In this document: positions 1 to 10,870 of the stretch, piece by piece
Layout: each line of letters opens with the position of its first letter
How positions within the stretch are numbered: position 1 is the stretch's first letter
From: Eulemur rufifrons
Taxonomy: Eukaryota; Chordata; Mammalia; Primates; Lemuridae
Reading direction: 5' to 3'
NCBI RefSeq assembly: GCF_041146395.1
Contig: NC_090989.1
Location: 253,446,843-253,510,842 of the forward strand
Length of the DNA: 64,000 nucleotides
Made by a program: the position numbers and the translations under genes
The notes under the pieces: generated by a model
The model's input: only the letters and a program-made list of their open reading frames with translations
Databases searched by the model: none
What the model was told of the DNA's origin: nothing

Positions 1-19
1 AGAAATCTGAATAAACCCA

Positions 20-541
20 AAGTTGAATTCTCAAACAGGCTGTGGTATATCCATGTCCTAATCTCTGAAACTTCATATGTGAAGGTTCCTTACATGTAAC
101 CTGTGAATGTCACCTTCCATGACAGCAAGGGGGTCTTTGCAGATGAATTAAGGATCTTGTGATGAGGAGACTAGCCTGGATCCTCCGGGTGGGTCCTAGG
201 TGAATGCGTGTCCTTATAAGAAAGAAGAGGAGGGGGATTTGGCAACACGGAGGAAAGCGGGCTGTGAAGACCCCGCGCAGAGAGACGTGAAGCCCCCGAC
301 CTTGCAGCAAAGCAGCCACGGCCAGGGAACGCCGGGAGCCACAGAGCTAGAGGAAGAAGGGACGAAGCTTTCCTTAGTGTCCCCAGAGGGAGCACAGCCC
401 TGCCAACACCTTGATTTTGGCCTGGTGATACTGATTTCAGACTTCTGGGCTCCAGAACTATAAGAGAATAAATTTCTATTGTCTTAAGCTACCAAGACTG
501 TGGCCATTTGTTATCGCCACCACAGGAAACAAACACACAGG
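20..541 (+). mobile_element. Solitary MaLR/MLT1-like LTR
   Basis: The order of landmarks is that of an old eutherian solo LTR: 'cctgtgaatgtcacc', 'gggtctttgcagatgaatta', 'aggatcttgtgatgaggag', 'gtgtccttataagaa', 'ccttgattttggcc', the polyadenylation-like 'agagaataaatttctatt', and 'gccatttgttatcgccacc' near the 3' end. The subfamily is not resolved. A second copy of the same family lies at about 25530-25995 in the same orientation. No internal retroviral genes are next to it. Confidence 0.7.
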
Positions 542-2513
542 TCGACACAGTTTCCCCTCCCTCCCTCCCTCAGCCAGCACTCAGAATAAGGACCTGGACT
601 GTGCTAGGGGCTGGGAAGGGTGCAGAGACTAATAAGGTCCCAGTGAGAGCGGTGGACATGGACACAGCTGACTGCACCTTGGACACACTGGCCAGGTGGT
701 ACAGCAGAGCCAGGCATAGATAGGCATCACCCCCGAGGCCACACCAGGAGGCTTCTAGGGACAGGTAATGTTCAGCCCGAAGGGTGAAGCTGGATTCTGA
801 CAGGTCAAGGCGGGAAGTGGCCCAAGCCAAAGGCACAGAACGAGGAAGGACACTGACCAGTAAGAGTCCAAGGTGTGCTGGGGACCCGAGAGCAGTCAGG
901 GAGGGGGAGGCTGGGAGAGGAGGCTAGAGGCGCAGGTTGGGGCAGCCCAAGGCCCCTGCTGTGCTGAAAGGTGGCCCTCTCTGTGCTGCGGGACAGTCCT
1001 TGGGGCAGTGCCTGCAAAGACAGTGTGCACAGGCCACCCGAGAAACAGATTTGGAAATCGTGTTGGAAACAAGAGGCCCAAAGACATGACCCTGGTTTGG
1101 ACGTCGAGGAACAGGAACTAAGGGCTGTGCCCGCTGAGCTGGAAATCCCAGCCCTGGCGCTGGGCCCGGCACTAAGCGCTGGGGATGCCTGAGCAGAGAA
1201 GGCGGTGGGGCCGGGGCAAGAGGGGAAGAAGGAGAGCGATGCAGAGAAGGAAAGACGGAGGGAGGGAAAAGGAAGAAGTCACAGCAACTCCCGTGTGGCA
1301 GGCTCCCCTGCCAAATTCTTGTTTTCCTCTTTCCACACTTGTGCACCCTCCCTTCCCACTCAGGGGACAGAGTCCTAGGGGACCCTGAGGCAGCCCCTGT
1401 TCAGCAGCTGCCAGCAGGCTTGGTCCGGCTGTGCCCTCACTTGGCGGTGATTCCTGCTGCCACCGTTAATGGGAAAGGAGCCACCATCTGTTCCCGCTGG
1501 GGGCTCTGCCAGGCCTGCAGCCATTTGTATCTTGAGCCTGGTAATTAGGGCTGGAGGAACACTGGGGCCGGAGGGCAGCCTCGGTTTGGATAAACTCAGC
1601 AAAGTTCAGCTGCTTCTCTGAACTGGGCCGCTTTGGGGTTTGCAGTGGGGAGCTGGGAGGGCCAGCCGGTGACCTCAGTTTCAGGGCCAACATGCCCTCG
1701 GGCCAGGTTCCAGGGCCATCTCTAAGCTGGTAGATCCTGAGAGCACAGGCAGGCAGCATGGGGCGAGGAGGAAGTGCCTGTGGGTGGGGGTGGGGGGGCA
1801 GGTGGACGAAAGCCTCCACCCGGCAAGCTGCGTGGCCCGGGGCAATTCCCTCACTTCTCTGGGTCTCAGCACTTTTGGAAAGTGGGGATTATACTCCTGA
1901 CCTCGCCCACCCACAGGGTGGTTACACCAAAGGGCTCCAGGGGAAGTCTTGGCAGCCTATCAGGTGTTCCAGAAATGTGAGGGCCCCGAGACAGGTATGG
2001 CTTGGGGTCCCTCTCTCCAGGCTGCCCTAACTTGCTAAAGGTTGGGAAGTAAGGAGCCAAGGGGACGGGGAAGAATGACGTGTGTCCCATCACCTGCCTG
2101 CCTTGTGCACGGCATCTCCGTGTGCTCTGCAGGGGCACAGAGAAGGGAGGGTTCTGCAGGTGGGGGCCTGGCAGGCCTCCCCGGCAGTGGCAAGGCCCAG
2201 GGCAAGAGTACACGCAGAGGCCGTTTCCCATATGTCTCATATTTAAAAGTCATAAATCAAGCTAACAAACCGTTAAATGAAATATGCTCCGTCCTCCTAC
2301 CTTGTTAAATACATCTTGGAAACAACCTGGAAGGCCAGGATGGAATTTAGAATTCTGGGCCTCCTTGGCGTTCTGCGCCAGGGTGTGCGTGGCTGCGCGG
2401 GGAGCCCTCCCGGCTGGGGTCCGACCTGCTGCTCTCCCCACCCCGGGCTCCTCGTCACCACGCAGGGCCTTGCACACACATGTGGACACCCAGCCATCAC
2501 ATCCAGGCTCTGT

Positions 2514-2514
<1 letters not shown>

Positions 2515-2545
<31 letters not shown>
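2515..2545. repeat. (CA)n microsatellite
   Basis: A pure CA tract of about 31 bases in GC-rich unique intron. It accounts for the Thr-His and Cys-Val runs in translations of this area, which are not coding. Confidence 0.95.
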
Positions 2546-2546
<1 letters not shown>

Positions 2547-2829
2547 GCCCCAGGGAGCCAGCCCTCGGGCCCAGGGTGCACACACCAGCGAAAGGGGCTG
2601 TGTTTAGGAGGACAGCCCTGGGGAAGAGGCTGAAGAGGCCTGGACCTGTGTGGGGGGGACCCTGGGGCGAGCTAGAAGGAGGGGAGTGGACACATCCCCC
2701 GGCCCTGCAGACTCTCCTGGTCTGGGGCAAAGGGGGCCACGGCCTCAGCAGGGCCAGGTGGGCCTCTAAGGAGTGGCTCCCAGAGCAGGGGCCCTCTTGC
2801 CTGGGTCTACGGGTGGTTCCAACTGGTTT

Positions 2830-2955
2830 CTAATCGTGACCCTGACTCTTACTTGCTGGGTGACTGGGGCATGTCCCAGACCCTTTCTGGGCTCAATTTC
2901 CTCACCAATAAAGTAGGATGAATGATCCCCTGCCTACATCACAGAGCTGTAGCTA
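2830..2955 (+). repeat. MIR SINE fragment
   Basis: The order 'cttacttgctgggtgactgg', then 'ctgggctcaatttcctcacc', then 'cctacatcacagagctg' matches the MIR core read on the plus strand. Confidence 0.65.
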
Positions 2956-3104
2956 GACCCCAAAGACAAGCTGTGGGGGTGGCAGTGGGGGGGTTGAAAT
3001 AACTATTCTGGCTTTTTAAAATGCCCAGAGAGAGTCAACAGCTGTGTTAGGAGAGCATCAAGCCCTTAGAGCCCCCAGGCACTGAAACAAGGGTGTGGCC
3101 CCCC

Positions 3105-3375
3105 CCAAAATGACTCCAAACAAGAAACAGCATGGTAACTGTAGCTAATAATAATGGATTGCATATTTCAAAACAGCTAAAAGAGAGGATTTTAACTGTT
3201 CTCACCACAAAGAAATGATAAATATTTGAGGTGCTAGATATGCTAATTAGCCTGATTTGATCATTCCCCCATGTACACCTGTATTGAAACACCACATTGT
3301 ACACCATCGATATATGATTGATATATTCAATCATTATTGTCAATTAAAAGTAAAATTAAATAAATAAAAGAAAAT
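3105..3375 (+). mobile_element. LINE-1 (old L1M class) 3' end
   Basis: AT-rich sequence with landmarks typical of an old L1 3' end: 'aatggattgcatatttcaaa', 'ttctcaccacaaagaaatga', 'gctaattagcctgatttgat', 'cattgtacacc' and a terminal 'caattaaaagtaaaatt' A-rich tail. It is 5'-truncated. The family name is not certain. Confidence 0.6.
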
Positions 3376-4142
3376 TTTGAAGAGATAATGTTAACTCAAG
3401 TGCAACAGCATCCAAGGGAGGCCTAATATTTCCCCTGATTTTTTTTAAACATCTTTCAAAAAACGCTACTTTGGGTAACCCTGCTATGCTAATACCCTTA
3501 CAGCAAGCAGGAGGATGATGTGTTGTCTTGTCCCCACGACACCCCACAGTGCAAGGAGATGTGGTGGCCTCTTTTTCTAAATGTGTCTTGAAAATGACAC
3601 TTCACTGGCCAGAGGGGATCAGGTTCCGATGGCCACAGGGTGTTGTTTAGAATCAAGTGACAAGCCCACCAGCCAACATCCCGTCTGTCTTGAAGACATC
3701 ATCCTCCACCCCAAGGAGTAAGGCCACTAAGAGTACCTCGGGGGCTTCCCACTTGTCCATGTCACACAAAATGGTGGAAGACAGGGTGGGGGCAGGGAGG
3801 GCGGGGAGGTGGGGAGAAGGCCCCCTCCATATGGGCTGGGTGGCCTCCCGGCAGCCCCTGCACCCCTCTGTGTTCACACTTCCCACATGGCCAACAGGGC
3901 TGTTTGAGTGACAGTCAAGGACCCCCGTGTGTCCTCCTCAGTGCCAGTTGCATCGCTGGCTGGTCCCAGCCCCACTGCAGGCCCCAGCTGCAGAGAAAGA
4001 GGCCGGGAGCGCGGACCTCTGCCTGATTTATTCAGGTCCGCATCTCAGAAGCGTAGAGGTCACCCGGGCTGTTTGGGGGGATGTTCCCCCCACCGAAACC
4101 CCTCCGCTGCCTGCTGCGGAGACGCCGACAGTGCAAACTCAC

Positions 4143-4244
4143 CAGGCACCATCCCTGTCAGCGTAGGCGCTGAGTAGCTGCCCTGTCCGGCGGGGGGGAC
4201 GTGCGGAGGGTATCCGGGGAGGGTCGTGCTCGCCAAGTCACGGC
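4143..4244 (-). CDS. PAX5: PAX5 exon 8 (internal coding exon)
   Basis: This exon encodes [20 protein letters not shown] followed by [13 protein letters not shown], about residues 305-337 of PAX5, preceded by GC (finishing the Gly started in exon 7) and followed by one G. It is a Pro/Ser/Thr/Tyr-rich, probably disordered part of the C-terminal transactivation region; the inhibitory tail is encoded by exons 9-10 beyond the left edge. The acceptor reads TTTGTTGCTTTGATTCCTCAG and the donor is CCTG|GTGAGT, both close to consensus. The length, 102 bp, is divisible by three, so exon 8 skipping keeps the frame and removes 34 residues; such isoforms are known for PAX5 in B cells. The exon and its borders are GC- and CpG-rich. 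The phase agrees exactly with exon 7, 34.7 kb upstream in transcription, which supports one intact gene. Confidence 0.96.
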
Positions 4245-5559
4245 CTGAGGAATCAAAGCAACAAATCACAGGGTGAGCATCTCTGTGGCCAGCCGCTCAT
4301 GTCCACAGCTCCCCGGACACTTCTGCACATTTGTCACGTCTGGACGCTGAACGCCAGCGTGCCCCCAGCTCCCCGCTGTCGCTCACGCGTGCTCTCACAA
4401 ACACACACACACTCTCATGCACACACGTCTCCAGCCACCCTGGCTCCGTGCAGCAAGAACTGAGTCAGGGCTCTGGCCTGTCCCTGGGAAACTGGAACCC
4501 TGTGCTTGGGGAGGTGGGACAATGCAGGTGCCAGCACGCCTTGCTCTCTGCTCCCTGAGTGTGGCCTGGACATCTCCACCCCCACTGTTGCTTCTGCCGA
4601 GCCCTCTGTGCTGAGCCCTCCCTCCAGCTGCACAGAGGCTGCCACCACTGCCTGCCAAGACCAGCTCAAACACCCCCTCCTCTTCCTTGACAGTCCCCAC
4701 AGTGGGCAGCGGGCGTACCGCCTACGGCTCTATATCCGGCCTGTACTGAATTCTTCCTCCTTTGGCCTAGAGCTATTCCTTCATTCAGTGAAGATGCAGG
4801 AAGCACCTCCCCCAAACCCTGCGCTGGTGCCAGACATGGAGATGACGGCCTCCACTCTCAAGGTGTGGATACTCTAATGGGCAGCGTCCAGCTCTGTGCA
4901 GCCTTCTGTGCTTCTGACCATGAGTCCAGAGCCTCCACGTCTCTCAGCTGGGACTTGTCCCCATTGCTGATTGGCTGCATCGTGCAGAAGGAAATTCATT
5001 CCACTGTAGTTTTGATGGGTATCATGTTAGGGGGGACTGCCAAATCTGCCTCTTGAAAGATGGCGGGCGTTCTCCCCTGGAGGAGGCTGCCTGGCGCAGG
5101 TGTCCACATCCTACCCAGCTACCAGGGGTAAATATGAAGGTCCTTGGAGGGGACTTGTGCAAGGATACTCAGCTGGTTGGAGGCAAGGCTGGGGCTGGAA
5201 CCCAGCTCTCCTGCCTCCTGGGACTGGATTCTTCCTTTAACAGGGAGCTTCTCTTTTGGTCAAGTCTGAACCCCAACAGACTCTGTTGCTATTACACATG
5301 CTTTAAAGCCTTGATCCCTAAAGCAAAGGTTCAGAAAATCAGTGCCTCACCGAAGCACTCAACTCAAGAAGCCAGATTAAAAAAACAATAAAATGAACCT
5401 AGGGCAAAGAGAAGGAAGGGATCGGTAAAGAAAAAGCAGAAAATAATGAATCAGAAAACAGAAAAGCAGACACAACAATAAATACAACCAAGAATTGTTT
5501 TTTAAACCAAGTAAATTTAGTCTTACGAAAAAGTGAAAGGAACCCTTTGTAGTTCCTCC

Positions 5560-5902
5560 CACAGGAGCAGAAGGTACCCCTCTGCCCCCTAAGTTTGCGT
5601 CAGCCACGTGCCTTGCTCTGGCCAGCGGAGGTGAGCAGAGGTTCAGCAGGCAGAAGCCTGGCGCGTGCTCATGTGGCTGGCGAGAACACACCTGGCTCGC
5701 CTGCTGGTCCAGGAGGAGGGAGACACGTGGAGCAGAGATGGCCCCAGCGACACTAGGGCCAAGCCCAGACTAGGTCAGCTGGTCCCCGCCAGCCCCACGT
5801 GCATGAGTAAGATTAAGTGACCACTGCGTTAGGACCTGAGTTTTGGGGTGGTTTGCTAAGCAGCGGTATTGTGGCCATCACTGATTGATACAAGACTTAA
5901 TA
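5560..5902 (+). mobile_element. LTR-like relic
   Basis: The stretch ends with 'gagttttggggtggtttgc', 'agcggtattgtggcc' and 'actgattgatacaa', resembling the 3' end of ERVL/MaLR-type LTRs, and carries 'acacgtggagcagagatggc' upstream. It is diverged, and both boundaries are approximate. Confidence 0.45.
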
Positions 5903-5904
5903 AA

Positions 5905-6775
5905 TGTTACCTGCCCATATCGTTATCGTTATTCTCTGCTTAAGAACACACTGTCTGGGACCTCTAAGGACGGCAGAGGCTGGACACCCCCTGTTGGGAA
6001 ACCCCCAGAGTGAATTCAAGCTTCAAGTTCGCTCCGATGGCCTACAAGGTCTCTCCTGGCACTGCGCTGAGCAGTCTGTGACCTTGGAGGGTATGGGCAT
6101 TTCACCTTCTCAGTCCCTTCTCTAACGTGCCTCCAGCGTGTCGCCAGGGTTGGGGGTGTTTAACAGCCTGTCAACACAAGGCAGCTGAGGAGATGCTGCT
6201 GCTCCTGTTGAGCTCTAATTCAGGTCTCTGGGCTGCAGTGTTAAACCAGAATTATGCATCTAAACTCGATATGACATCAAAGCATATATTTATATCATTT
6301 TTTACCAAGGAAGAAATTATTTGTATCATTTGCAATGGAACTGAATGTTATTGATGGCCTGTAATAAACGTGCAAATAACTAAATAAAATGAATTGAATT
6401 CCTAACATAATTCCTCCTATTAATGGCAGGTAGGTGCATCTTGTGCAACTCATGTGTGGCCTTCTCTTTCCACAGAGAAAACCAAGACTTGGCCTCGCTT
6501 ACCATTAGCGAGGAGTCCACGCAGAACTTTGGAACGCAGGACAAACACCGCTCCAGAAGAGATATACTTGGTTTAAAGTAACTCACTCATTTCAATCCTG
6601 AGAGAAAGGGAAAGAATTGGTACCTACACTGTTGTACAGATTAGGAAACTGAGGCTCATGAGTTCCAACTGGCAAAAAGTCACAGAAAAAGTGATAGAAC
6701 AGGGGCTTCAACTCAGATCTCATGACTTCTAGTTAAATGCTATTCTTGTAGGATTACTCAAAATGTTCCCCTCAA
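5905..6775. other. Unique intron incl. AT-rich candidate conserved block
   Basis: 6190-6430 is AT-rich unique DNA ('gaattatgcatctaaactcg', 'tatttgtatcatttgcaatg') in GC-rich surroundings, a pattern often seen in conserved intronic elements. Nothing recognisable in the rest. Confidence 0.3.
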
Positions 6776-8350
6776 GGGGACTAGCCCTCCCACATGTTAA
6801 AACATGAACTAAAAGTGTGCTACCAGCACTTGAATAGAAAACCAATGAAACAGAATAGAAAGGCGAGAAATAGACCCAACTCTATATGGGAATCTAGCAT
6901 GTGATGAAGGTAGGATCTCAAATCACTTAGATCTCAAATATGGACTTTTTATAAATGATACTATGACAACTGGAGAGACTTTTGGGAAAAAAGATTTAAA
7001 AAGATCACTTTTTCATACCATATACAAGAATAAACTACAAATGGATCTGAGAGGTAAATGTAAAAAATAAAACTATGCAAGTACTAGAAGAAAACACAGG
7101 TGAATTCCTCTCTAACCTAGGTGTAGGGAAAGGCTTTCTAACTATGACTCAAAACCAGATACAGACACCGCATACAAAAAATGAACTCAAAATGAATCAA
7201 AGACCTAAATGTAAGCGTTAAAACTATAAAACTCTTAGAAGAAAACATAGGCATAAATCTTCATGACCCTGGATCAGGCAATGATTTCTTAGTATGACAC
7301 AGACAACAAAAGAAAAAAACAGATAAAGTGGACTTCATCAAAATTAAAAACTGTGCTTCAATGGACACTATCAAGAAAGTGAAAAGATGACCCACAGAAT
7401 AGGAGAAAACATTTGCAAGTCATATATCTGCTAACACTTCTACCTGGAATATACAAAGAACTCTTACAATTCAATAATAAAGACAAATAACTCAATTTTA
7501 AAATGAGCAAAGGATCTGAATAGGCATTTGTCTAAAGAAAAGTAAATGAAATGGCCAAGAAGCACATGAAAAGATGTTCAACATCATTAACTATCAGGGA
7601 ATGCAAATCAAAAACCATAATGCAACACCCCTTTGCACCCACCAGCATGGTTACAATCAAAAAGACAAACTATAACAATCATCGGCAAAGATGAGGAAAA
7701 TTAAAGCCCTCATCCACTGCTGGTAGAAATGAAAGTGGTGCAGCCACTTTGGAAAAGTCCGGCAGTTCTTCAAAAGGTTAAACATAGAATTGTCATGTGA
7801 CCCATCAGTTCCACTCCTGGGTATATACCCAAGAGAAATGAGAACATACATCCACACAAAAACTTGTACACAAATGTTCATGGTAGCATTATTCATAATA
7901 GCCAAAAAGTGGAAACAACTAAAATATCCATCAGCTGATGAATGGATAAAGAAAATGTGATATATCTATACAATGGAATATTTGGCAATAAAAGGAATGA
8001 AATACCAATATGTGCTACAACACTAACATTCATAATGAACCTAAAATCGCTATGCTAAGTGAAAGAAGCCAGTCACAAAAGACTACATATTACACGAACC
8101 TATTAATATACATGTCTAAAATAGGCAAATGTACAGAGACAAGAAGTAGATTAGTGGCTGCCTGGGGAATGGGGGGAAAGGAAGTGACTGCTAATAGATA
8201 TGGGGTCTTGAGGGGTATATTAAAATGTTCTAAAATTGATTGTAGTGATGGTTGTACAACTCTGTGGTTATACTAAAAACCATTGACCTGTACACCTGAG
8301 ATGGGTGAATTGTATGGTATGTGACTTATAATTCACTAATGCTATTATTT
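6775..8350 (+). mobile_element. LINE-1 (L1M) fragment: ORF2 3' part and 3' UTR
   Basis: Recognisable L1 landmarks run in order: 'gactagccctcccacatgtt', 'gaaaagatgttcaacatcat', 'ggtgcagccactttggaaaa', 'ccactcctgggtatataccc', 'atggtagcattattcataat', 'tgatgaatggataaagaaaa', 'atgctaagtgaaagaagcca' and 'gattgtagtgatggttgtac'. The reading frame is broken by many stops and indels, so no functional ORF2 remains. It is 5'-truncated and old. Confidence 0.88.
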
Positions 8351-8464
8351 TTTAAATTACCATCTATTATCACCATCATCTTGAAAAAGAAATGGTAATC
8401 TGACACCAAAATGTAGGAAGGGCGTAATATAAATATATTTGGTTTTAAAAATTTAATATTAAAA

Positions 8465-8489
8465 TTATTTGGTTTTTTCAACCAAATAA
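8465..8489. repeat. 10-bp perfect stem, AT-rich hairpin
   Basis: 'ttatttggtt' is followed by a 5-base loop and then its exact reverse complement 'aaccaaataa'. It lies in AT-rich sequence between two L1 copies. This is a structural observation only. Confidence 0.6.
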
Positions 8490-8532
8490 AATTATTTTAT
8501 GGGGAAAAAGATGCAATAAAAGAAAAGATTGT

Positions 8533-8870
8533 GGCCGGGCGCGGTGGCTCATGCCTGTAATCCTAGCACTCTGGGAGGCCGAGGCGGGTGGATTGTTTGA
8601 GCTCAGGAGTTTGAGACCAGCCTGAGCAAGAGCGAGACCCCGTCTCTACTAAACATAGAAAGAAATTAGCTGGCCAACTAAAAATATATATAGAAAAAAT
8701 TAGCCGGGCATGGTGGCGCATGCCTGTAGTCCCAGTTACTCGGGAGGCTGAGGCAAGAGGATGGCTTGAGCTCAGGAGTTTGAGGTTGCTGTGAGCTAGG
8801 CTGACGCCACGGCACTCACTCTAGCCTGGGCAACAAAGCAAGACTCTGTCTCAAAAAAAAAAAAAGAAAG
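8533..8870 (+). mobile_element. Lemur-type Alu (dimeric) with target-site duplication
   Basis: A full-length dimer starting ggccgggcgcggtggctc, with a left-arm linker containing 'ggccaactaaaaatatatat' and a right arm with 'gagctaggctgacgccac', ending in a poly-A tail. Flanking direct repeats 'aagaaaagattg' are seen just before 8533 and at about 8871-8883. This right-arm form is characteristic of strepsirrhine primates. Confidence 0.93.
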
Positions 8871-9249
8871 AAAGAAAAGATTGATATATTGGATTACTTA
8901 ACAAACAAAAACTCTTGGCTGATAAAAACAACATAAGCAAAATCAAATGATAAATGACAAATTAGGAGAAACTGTAGCATGTACCACAGATAAAGAGCTA
9001 CTATCCCTGTGTATCAAGAACTTGTAAAAATTTAAGGGAAAAGACACAAAAACTATAGAAAAATGGGCAAAACACATGAACATAAAACTCATCAAAAAAA
9101 TATATATACATCCATATGTATATATATAAAGTAGCCATTAAATGAATTGAAAAGATGTTCAATTTCACTCATAATACCAAAAATGCAAATTAGATGCAAA
9201 ATGGTTCAACCCCATGTGGAGGGGAATTTAGCAATATCTAACAAAACTA

Positions 9250-9690
<441 letters not shown>

Positions 9691-10204
9691 CTACAAAATA
9701 TTGGGAACTGGTTGAATAACGGTTGTACTGTGCAGCTGCACAAGAGAATGAGGCCCTTGTGTATCAGCCTGGGCCACGGGAAGCCCAGGAGTTAAATGCT
9801 GCTCCTACAGTAGGTTGCCATCCTCCACACAACCGCAGGTCAGAGCCCTTAGGGAAGTCCAAGGTCATGTCCCAAATTCCTAATGGAAAGCCTTGGAGGG
9901 ACAATGACAGGGAGGGGACAAAAGTAGACTATTGGCCTCAGAGTTGTGACTTTGGAATGCTCAATAGATAAGCAAAGGGAAGGTGTAAACTCTCAGTATG
10001 CATCTAGGGAGAGGTCAGGGCTGGGCAAAGCCAAGCCCCAGCTGACACTGGTGGAGGAAGCGGCTTCCAGAGGGCAGAGAGGAGGAGATGCTGGAGCCAG
10101 CTCCGAGGGTGTCAGGCTTGAGGGGGCATGAAGCCACCCACATCTGCTCCATCCTTCACACAGGCCCCCTGCCCCCTTGCCATTGCCTCCAGAGCCAAAT
10201 CTAG

Positions 10205-10345
10205 ACCCCTGAGTCTGGCAGGGAGAGGTGGAGTTTGAAGTCTCACAGGCCTGGGTTCAAATCTTCGCTCCACCATTTACTAGCTGTGTGACTTTTGGCA
10301 AGTAATGCAATCGTCTGAGCCTCTGCCTTCCTTTTATAATACAAT
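10205..10345 (+). repeat. MIR SINE fragment
   Basis: 'cctgggttcaaatcttcgct', 'ccaccatttactagctgtgt' and 'gacttttggcaagtaatg' follow the MIR core order on the plus strand. Confidence 0.75.
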
Positions 10346-10514
10346 CAGAAAAGGAGGGTTTGGGAGTGAAACAAAGGTACCCTCTGTGAAAGTATTACAA
10401 TGTATCTGCAAATTCTTTGTTGCCCTTCACATGGAAGAGTGAGGTCAATGTCCCCTCACCTTGAACCTAGGCCACTTGGTCAACTAACGGGGCTCCAGCT
10501 TCCTTAGCAGTTCC

Positions 10515-10870
10515 TACGAGCCCTGGCCAGGCACTTTCCACATCTCATCTCATTCAGTACTCACAACCACCCCACAAGGTGGGTGGTGTGATCTCCCATC
10601 TTACAGAGAAGGAAAGGAGGGCGTTGACGTGCCCAAGTCTCACAGCTGATAATAACAACAGCTAACATTTTTGTAGCACTTACTGTATGCCAGGCCCTGT
10701 TCTAACACTAGGCAGTGTTCCAAACACTCTTCACTGTGCTTTATAGATATTGACTTGTTTATCAAAAACTATAAGGTAAGCCCTATTATTATCCCCATTT
10801 TACAGATGTGGAAACTTAAACACAGAGCGATTAGGCACCTGCCCCAGCCCCTACAGCTAGTATGAAATGG
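10515..10870 (-). repeat. Two MIR fragments, minus orientation
   Basis: About 10515-10650 carries 'ccccacaaggtgggtggtgt' and 'cttacagagaaggaaaggag'. About 10640-10870 carries 'gtagcacttactgtatgcca', 'attattatccccattttaca' and 'gatgtggaaacttaaacaca'. Both are reverse-complement MIR patterns; they abut and are probably separate insertions. Confidence 0.7.

Larger units (their letters stand above)
1..4142 (-). other. PAX5: PAX5 intron 8 (partial)
   Basis: Sequence downstream of exon 8 in the direction of transcription. Exon 9 is not in the window. The segment holds a MaLR-like LTR, a CA microsatellite, a MIR and an L1 3' end. Between about 545 and 2510 it is unique GC-rich sequence in which I recognise nothing. 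Confidence 0.9.

Noticed and set aside
6775..8350. Live LINE-1 with coding potential
   Set aside because: Only the 3' part of ORF2 is present and every frame is broken repeatedly.
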